From assembly GCA_015060535.1 (NCBI GenBank), contig SUYH01000020.1, positions 1 to 43,522 on the forward strand: a stretch of DNA of 43,522 nucleotides, given 5' to 3'. This document shows positions 38,588 to 43,522 of the stretch, piece after piece (the stretch's first letter is position 1; each line of letters starts with the position of its first letter). A program made the translations under genes and the position numbers. This DNA is from Prevotella sp. Its GTDB lineage: Bacteria; Bacteroidota; Bacteroidia; Bacteroidales; Bacteroidaceae. Below the pieces are notes generated by a model. It was not told where the DNA came from. It made no database searches and worked only from the letters and a program-made list of their open reading frames with translations.

Positions 38588-41500
38588 ATGGATATTAATT
38601 CACAAGTTTATACTGACTTCCTGAGCGAACTGAAGCAGTTTGTTCCGTCAGATCGTATCTACACAGATGAGCTCCGTACACTCGGTTGGGGAACAGATGC
38701 CAGTTTCTATCGTCAGATTCCGAAGGTCGTCATTAGAAGTGATGGCGAAGAGGAAATCTCGAAAATCGTCAAGGCCTGTAAGAAATTCAAGCTGCCCTTT
38801 ACGTTTAGGGCTGCTGGTACGTCGCTATCCGGACAGAGTTGTACGGACAGCGTACTCATCGTAGCTGGTAAGCATTGGGAGAAATATGAGATTGGTCCCA
38901 ATCAGGATACCATTAAGTTGCAGCCGGGTATTGTGGGTGCGAGGGTGAATGAAATCCTGAAACCTTACAAGCGCGTTTTTCCTCCTGATCCTGCTTCGAT
39001 AGGTTCTGCGATGGTGGGCGGTATCGTCATCAATAATGCCTCGGGTATGAACTGCGGTGTGCATGCCAACAGCGACCGTATGATGGTGTCGGCACGCATC
39101 ATTCTGACGGATGGAACTGTTCTCGATACGGGTGACGAAAAGAGCAAGGAGGCCTTTCGCAAGAGTCATCCGGAGTTCCTGAAAAAGATAGAAGACCTAC
39201 GCGATAAGGTAAGAGCCGACGAAGCGCTGGCTTCGCGCATACGTACCAAATATAGTATTAAGAACGTAACGGGTCTGAACCTACGTCCACTCATTGCCTA
39301 CGATGATCCGTTTGACATCATCGCCCATTCGATGGTAGGTTCTGAGGGTACGCTCGCCTTCCTCTCGGAAGTAACAATGAAGACGCTTTATGACTATCCG
39401 TTCAAGGCTTCTGCGATGCTCTATTTCTACACGATGAAGGAAAGCTGCGAGGCAGTGGTAGCGATGAAGAAGATGAAGGCTGGCGAAGAGGACTTGAAAA
39501 TGAGTGCCGAGAATCTCGTCGTGAAGAGTGCCGAGATGCTCGACTACATGTCGCTGAATGCTGTGGATGATCCCGTCTTCCTGCAGTATAAGAAAGATGT
39601 GGATGCGGGTAAGATTCCTGGTGTAGAACCTGGTGATTATCACAATTTGACGGCAATCCTCACAGAGACGAAAGGTGTCACCCATGAACAATTGCTCGAA
39701 AAGATTGATAAGATCAAGGAATGCTTAGGACAGTTCAAACTTTACATCCCAGCAGAGTTTACGGAAGATCCGAAGATTTACGGCAAGTATTGGGCCATCC
39801 GCTCAGGTATCTTCCCAAGTGTAGGCGGTACGCGTCCTATCGGCACCTCATGTCTCATCGAGGATGTGGCTTTCCCCATCGAATCGCTGCCTGAGGCTAC
39901 GGTGAAGCTGCAGAAGCTGATTGCCGATCACGGATACGATGATGCTTGTATCTACGGACATGCTTTTGAAGGCAACTACCACTTCATCCTGAATCAGAGT
40001 TTTGCCGATGAGCACGAAGTGGCTCGCTATGCCGAGATGATGCGCGATGTGGCGAAGCTGGTCGTTGAGGAATATGATGGTTCGCTGAAGGCTGAGCACG
40101 GTACAGGTCGCAATATGGCACCGTTTGTGAAATACGAGTGGCGCGAGCCTGCCTATGAGGTGATGAAAGAGCTGAAGGCTATCTTCGATCCAGAGGGATT
40201 GCTGAATCATGGCGTCATCTTCAACGATGATCCTGACTGCTTCATCAAGTGTCTGAAGCCCCTGCCTGTGCTCGACTTCGACTTCGCAAGCGTGCCTGAT
40301 GGTGGTCATTATCTGATGGATCCTTCGCTCTCAACGGCAAAAGAGTCCATCGAACAAGTGAAGCGTGCCAACAAGTGTATCGAGTGCGGCTTCTGCGAGG
40401 TGAACTGTATGTCGTGCGGACTCACTCTGTCTTCGAGAATGCGTATCGCTGTTCAGCGTGAGATCAGAGAACTGGAGACCACCGGTAAGAATCCTGAGCG
40501 CGTTGCAACGCTAAAGAAGCAATATAAGTATTATGGTGATCAGACTTGTGCGACAGATGGCCTTTGCTCCACTTCTTGTCCGATGAAGATCAATACGGGT
40601 GAGTTGACGCATATCATCCGTCAGATGGATATGAATAACAACCCTGTAGGCTATAAAGTGGGTGAGTTTGCAGCCAACCACATGGCGGGTATCAAGTCTG
40701 GTTTACGTGTGGTACTCGATGTGGCACATCTTGGACATGTCACGTTGGGACCATCGATGATGACAAGTATTGCCCGGGGTATGAACAAAATGGGTTTGCC
40801 ACTCTGGACGACAGCTATGCCCAAAAAGCATCGCCAGCCGAAGAAGAGCGATCTCACACAGTTCATCATCGAAAAATCTGTCCCCCAGAAAGAAGAGGAA
40901 CACTTGCCTTTGAAGGTCGTTTATTTCCCCAGCTGTATCAACCAGACGATGGGACAGTCGAAGTTCCATGGGAAGAAGCACGACTTGGTGGATGAGGTTA
41001 TCCAGCTTTGTGCTAAGGCGGGCTATGAGGTCATCTTCCCTGAAGGTATGGAGCGTATGTGCTGCGGACAGATCTGGGAGTCGAAGGGTATGCTTGACAT
41101 AGCCGATCGTAAGAGTGCGGAACTGGAGGCTGCCCTCTGGAAAGCTTCTGAACAGGGTAAGTATCCTGTGCTCTGTGCCCAGAGTCCTTGTCTGCATCGT
41201 ATGAAGAAGGTGATGAAGAAGATGAAGCTCTACGAGCCTGCCGAGTTTATTATGAAGTATCTCGTGCCTCGTCTTGACTTCCATCCGATAGATCGTCACA
41301 TCGCATTGCATCTTACCTGTTCTACGCGCCAGATGGGTGTAGCCGATGATTTGATTGCGCTCGCCAAGATGTGTTCTAACAATGTCTATCTGCCTGAGGG
41401 TGTGGGCTGTTGTGGATTCGCAGGCGACAGAGGTTTTACCTTCCCGGAACTCAACAAGTACGGCTTGCGAAAGCTACGCCCGCAGATTGAGAAGAACCAC

Positions 41501-41617
41501 ATCGAGGTAGGCTACTCGAATAGCCGAACTTGTGAGATAGGTTTGGAATCAAATACGGGTATCCCGTATATGAACATTGTCTACCTCGTTCATGAGTGCA
41601 CGACGGCTAAAAAGTAA
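38588..41617 (+). CDS. Fused FAD-binding and 4Fe-4S D-lactate dehydrogenase-type oxidoreductase
   Basis: A 1009-aa protein. Residues about 40-290 are a PCMH-type FAD domain (FRAAGTSLSGQSCTDSVLIV, PDPASIGSAMVGGIV). The FAD-oxidase C-terminal domain follows (TRPIGTSCLIEDVAF, AEHGTGRNMAPF). From residue 597 lies a 4Fe-4S domain (CIECGFCEVNC and CSTSCPM), then two CCG units (CCGQIWESKG, CCGFAGDRGF). It corresponds to fused GlcD/GlcF-like proteins, which oxidise D-lactate or glycolate and pass electrons on through Fe-S centres. The divergent lut operon supports D-lactate as substrate. It would let the cell use both lactate isomers. Confidence 0.92.
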   Translation: MDINSQVYTDFLSELKQFVPSDRIYTDELRTLGWGTDASFYRQIPKVVIRSDGEEEISKIVKACKKFKLPFTFRAAGTSLSGQSCTDSVLIVAGKHWEKYEIGPNQDTIKLQPGIVGARVNEILKPYKRVFPPDPASIGSAMVGGIVINNASGMNCGVHANSDRMMVSARIILTDGTVLDTGDEKSKEAFRKSHPEFLKKIEDLRDKVRADEALASRIRTKYSIKNVTGLNLRPLIAYDDPFDIIAHSMVGSEGTLAFLSEVTMKTLYDYPFKASAMLYFYTMKESCEAVVAMKKMKAGEEDLKMSAENLVVKSAEMLDYMSLNAVDDPVFLQYKKDVDAGKIPGVEPGDYHNLTAILTETKGVTHEQLLEKIDKIKECLGQFKLYIPAEFTEDPKIYGKYWAIRSGIFPSVGGTRPIGTSCLIEDVAFPIESLPEATVKLQKLIADHGYDDACIYGHAFEGNYHFILNQSFADEHEVARYAEMMRDVAKLVVEEYDGSLKAEHGTGRNMAPFVKYEWREPAYEVMKELKAIFDPEGLLNHGVIFNDDPDCFIKCLKPLPVLDFDFASVPDGGHYLMDPSLSTAKESIEQVKRANKCIECGFCEVNCMSCGLTLSSRMRIAVQREIRELETTGKNPERVATLKKQYKYYGDQTCATDGLCSTSCPMKINTGELTHIIRQMDMNNNPVGYKVGEFAANHMAGIKSGLRVVLDVAHLGHVTLGPSMMTSIARGMNKMGLPLWTTAMPKKHRQPKKSDLTQFIIEKSVPQKEEEHLPLKVVYFPSCINQTMGQSKFHGKKHDLVDEVIQLCAKAGYEVIFPEGMERMCCGQIWESKGMLDIADRKSAELEAALWKASEQGKYPVLCAQSPCLHRMKKVMKKMKLYEPAEFIMKYLVPRLDFHPIDRHIALHLTCSTRQMGVADDLIALAKMCSNNVYLPEGVGCCGFAGDRGFTFPELNKYGLRKLRPQIEKNHIEVGYSNSRTCEIGLESNTGIPYMNIVYLVHECTTAKK

Positions 41618-42422
41618 GCGTACAGGGTAAAGCTACCAACTGATAATAGAGGGTACAGGCAATTCGTTCGTGCCCTTTATCATTGGGGTGCAGACGGTCT
41701 GTGTCTTTGTCACTGAAATATTGGGCATATTCATCCATCATAGGATATAGTCCTGATACTGCATTGAGGTCGATGACAGGGAGAGCCCAGATGTTACCTG
41801 CCTCCTTAACGGCATTGATATATTCTTCAAGATAAATGCCGCATTGGTTGGTGTAGTCCTCCGTACACTGCCAGTTTTTCTCGTTACGGTGGAACTGGGC
41901 ACGGTGGATGGGAGTCATCAACACAATCTGTTTGGTGGGGTACATCCTCTTGACCTTATCAATGGCAATATTGATACGTCCGCGATAGGTGTTGGCATCC
42001 ATGTTCATGTATCGCCGTTTGCGGTCTACCAATTTCTTGGGTTGCCCGTGACCGTACATCACTTTTTCATCCTTTTCGGTATACCATTCACCGATGGGTA
42101 CTCCGTTGTTATAGTCGTTAGTGCCAATAAAAATCATAATGGCATCTACAGAGTCGCCATGTTCTTCCTTCAACTTGTCGGCCTGCCTGGGAATGTCGTT
42201 CCATTGGCGTCCGCTGACAGCATAGACGTATGGGGTGACGTTGAGCCACTCTTGCAGGTAATTCCAGTATTTTTTCTTGGAACCGCTGTTTCGTGGGTCG
42301 GTTATGGAATCGCCAAAGTAGGCAACGCGCTTCTGCATCCAAGGATGAGCAAAGGTGCTTTGGGCCTGGACATTTCCGCATGCCAGAATGGTCCAGAGCA
42401 GTAAAAATAGTTTGTTTCTCAT
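41607..42422 (-). CDS. Secreted SGNH/GDSL-family hydrolase
   Basis: A 271-aa protein with signal peptide MRNKLFLLLWTILACGNVQA, cleaved before QSTFAHP. SGNH blocks are clear: YFGDSITD (Ser in GDS), VSGRQWND, IGTNDYN, and the catalytic DRLHPNDKGHE with Asp and His near the end. Probably a periplasmic or surface esterase, perhaps on acylated glycans. It is divergent from the Bax-inhibitor gene and converges on the dehydrogenase gene with an 11-bp overlap. I used the ATG at 42422, downstream of the promoter at 42448-42455; an in-frame ATG at 42572 overlaps the other gene's promoter. Confidence 0.9.
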   Translation of the reverse strand: MRNKLFLLLWTILACGNVQAQSTFAHPWMQKRVAYFGDSITDPRNSGSKKKYWNYLQEWLNVTPYVYAVSGRQWNDIPRQADKLKEEHGDSVDAIMIFIGTNDYNNGVPIGEWYTEKDEKVMYGHGQPKKLVDRKRRYMNMDANTYRGRINIAIDKVKRMYPTKQIVLMTPIHRAQFHRNEKNWQCTEDYTNQCGIYLEEYINAVKEAGNIWALPVIDLNAVSGLYPMMDEYAQYFSDKDTDRLHPNDKGHERIACTLYYQLVALPCTLTF

Positions 42423-42447
42423 TTCTTCGTATTGCTTTGTTTTTCGA

Positions 42448-42479
42448 CAAAAGTACAAATAAAAATTCTTGTTAACAAG
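42448..42479 (-). promoter_or_regulatory. Promoter of the SGNH gene with a palindrome over -33
   Basis: TACTTTTG (42448-42455) with TTG (42476-42478) 20 bp upstream on the minus strand. The -33 element sits in a perfect 12-bp palindrome CTTGTTAACAAG (42468-42479), a candidate operator. Confidence 0.55.
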
Positions 42480-42506
42480 TTTTTTATTCTTTTTTAATAT
42501 AAAGAC

Positions 42507-42537
42507 TTGCACGTAGAAGAAATAATGTGTATCTTTG
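42507..42537 (+). promoter_or_regulatory. Promoter of the Bax inhibitor-1 gene
   Basis: TATCTTTG (42530-42537) with TTG (42507-42509) 20 bp upstream. ATG at 42571. Confidence 0.65.
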
Positions 42538-42570
42538 CCCCGTCTATATTTTAAAAGAAAAGGAAAAGAC

Positions 42571-43290
42571 ATGAATTATAACGATTATGAATTGAAAAAT
42601 CTGACAGTTGATCAGCAACTGTCGATGTCGTCAGCTTTTCCAGTGCTGATGCGTAAGGTGTATGTTTGGATGACTTTAGCTTTAGTCATTACGGGCTTTA
42701 CAGCCTATGGTGTGGCTACGAGCCCAGGTGTGCTCCAGGCGATCTATGGCAACCAGTTGCTGTTCTGGGGAATGATTATTGCAGAGTTTGCATTGGTAAT
42801 AGGTGTTAGCGCAGCTATTAATCGCCTTTCGCTGACTACGGCCACCTTGATGTTTATTCTTTATTCCGTTATCAATGGAGCATTGCTGTCGTATATCTTC
42901 TTGGTATATACTGCCTCCTCGGTTGCTACGGTGTTCTTTATTACTGCGGGGACGTTTGGAGCAATGGCACTTGTCGGCTATACAACCAAGACCGATTTGA
43001 CCTCAATAGGTAAGTATCTGTTTATGGCATTGATAGGCTTGATAATCGCTACAGTAGTAAACGTGTTCATTAAGAGTGAAGGGTTTACCTATATTCTTAG
43101 CTATATCGGTGTGCTTATTTTCGTAGGACTCACAGCTTATGATTCTCAGAAGATTAAGCAGATGCTAATTCAGGCTCCTGATGCCGGTGAGAGTGCACAG
43201 AAGTTGGCTTTGCTGGGTGCACTGACGCTCTATCTTGATTTTATTAATCTGTTCATCTACTTGCTCCGAATATTCGGAAAGAGAGAGTAG
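42571..43290 (+). CDS. Bax inhibitor-1 / YccA family membrane protein
   Basis: A 239-aa protein with seven predicted membrane helices, beginning after MNYNDYELKNLTVDQQLSMS. FPVLMRKVYVWMTLALVITG is the family start. GLTAYDSQKIKQM near residue 195 is the conserved pH-sensing region with aspartates in the BI-1/TMBIM family, members of which act as pH-regulated calcium channels in bacteria. Start chosen downstream of the promoter at 42530; an in-frame ATG at 42535 overlaps it. Monocistronic, closed by a strong terminator. Confidence 0.93.
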   Translation: MNYNDYELKNLTVDQQLSMSSAFPVLMRKVYVWMTLALVITGFTAYGVATSPGVLQAIYGNQLLFWGMIIAEFALVIGVSAAINRLSLTTATLMFILYSVINGALLSYIFLVYTASSVATVFFITAGTFGAMALVGYTTKTDLTSIGKYLFMALIGLIIATVVNVFIKSEGFTYILSYIGVLIFVGLTAYDSQKIKQMLIQAPDAGESAQKLALLGALTLYLDFINLFIYLLRIFGKRE

Positions 43291-43320
43291 CGCTCTTTAT
43301 ATAATATAATAAGGTGTATA

Positions 43321-43360
43321 AGTTTTCGCATTGTCATGAAATGCGAAAACTTTTCGTTTT
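43321..43360 (+). terminator. Terminator of the Bax inhibitor-1 gene
   Basis: AGTTTTCGCAT (43321-43331) and ATGCGAAAACT (43341-43351) form a perfect 11-bp stem, then TTTCGTTTT. Confidence 0.85.
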
Positions 43361-43384
43361 CTGGAAAATTTTCTTGTGAAAAGT

Positions 43385-43522
43385 TTGCGGGTTTGGAAAA
43401 ATAGTCGTACCTTTGCAACCGCTTTCGCTCCAAAACGGGGCGTTTGCAACGAAAGAAAGAGTTCTTTGAAAGTCTTACATAAAACAGAAGAAGTAGTAGT
43501 ACAAGAAGCGGAAGTGTACGCC
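43385..43522 (+). promoter_or_regulatory. Promoter and leader, probably of an rRNA operon starting past the right edge
   Basis: TACCTTTG (43408-43415) with TTG (43385-43387) 20 bp upstream is a near-ideal promoter. The transcribed part contains AAGAGTTCTTTGAAAGTCTT (about 43457-43476) and GTAGTAGTACAAGAAGCGGA, which resemble the antitermination and processing leader before 16S rRNA genes in Prevotella and Bacteroides. No protein start is present. The identification is from memory of such leaders and cannot be confirmed inside the window. Confidence 0.55.

Noticed and set aside
1..43522. Insertion sequence, integrase or tRNA genes
   Set aside because: No transposase or integrase motifs and no cloverleaf with a plausible anticodon arm were recognised in the gene-free stretches.

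Overview
The window looks like a chromosomal segment of a Bacteroidota bacterium, most likely Prevotellaceae. Three things point there. Nearly every transcription unit starts with the Bacteroidota -7 element TAnnTTTG, often with a TTG about 20 bp upstream. Classical Shine-Dalgarno sequences are rare. The families are typical: smalltalk peptides, HU-type proteins with long tails, DUF4290, a VirE_N/DUF3987-type primase-like protein, DUF5675 and DUF6492. The assignment is inference from families and promoters; no rRNA gene lies inside the window.

Layout. 1-3.6 kb is an accessory stretch: a gene cut by the left edge, a ~180-nt structured RNA with its own promoter and terminator-like end (candidate 6S-like RNA), an AT-rich GIY-YIG/T5orf172 nuclease-like gene, a lipoprotein, a small acidic protein, and a smalltalk peptide overlapping an M15-type peptidase gene. 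3.8-6.5 kb is a single-gene polar amino acid ABC transporter (permease, substrate-binding lobes and ATPase in one chain). 6.5-12.3 kb is a leftward housekeeping operon (tsaB, DUF4290, murA, rimM, dxr, rseP). 12.4-15.2 kb is the divergent operon yicC, gmk, nadD, licD-like. 15.2-21.1 kb is a surface-glycan cluster: two GT2 enzymes, an NAD-dependent epimerase-like SDR, an IspD/TarI-like cytidylyltransferase, a flippase and a DUF6492 protein.

21.2-32.3 kb is the main accessory island. It holds a smalltalk/HU pair, an orphan RHH antitoxin-like gene and an AT-rich defence-like operon. That operon starts with a 1167-aa T5orf172 + SF2 helicase + N6-methyltransferase chimera whose SAM-binding motif is altered, and continues with a 142-aa protein carrying an intact SAM-binding motif and two proteins I do not recognise. 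After it come a small ORF behind an unusual phased CTTGTA array, the primase-like gene and a DUF5675 gene. 32.4-34 kb carries an acyltransferase and a NUDIX gene. 34-41.6 kb is a lactate module: lutABC plus L-lactate permease, divergent from a fused FAD/Fe-S D-lactate dehydrogenase-type gene. The window ends with an SGNH hydrolase, a Bax-inhibitor-1 membrane protein, a strong terminator, and a promoter plus leader that resembles the start of an rRNA operon.

The most distinctive sequence-level property is a set of short tandem or inverted micro-repeats found between genes and also in frame inside genes (transporter, rseP, HU, primase-like gene). Several occur as inverted arm pairs. The best candidates for undescribed biology are the defence-like operon at 22.9-28.5 kb, the apparently circularly permuted binding domain of the transporter, the smalltalk/peptidase overlap, and the structured RNA at about 733-914.
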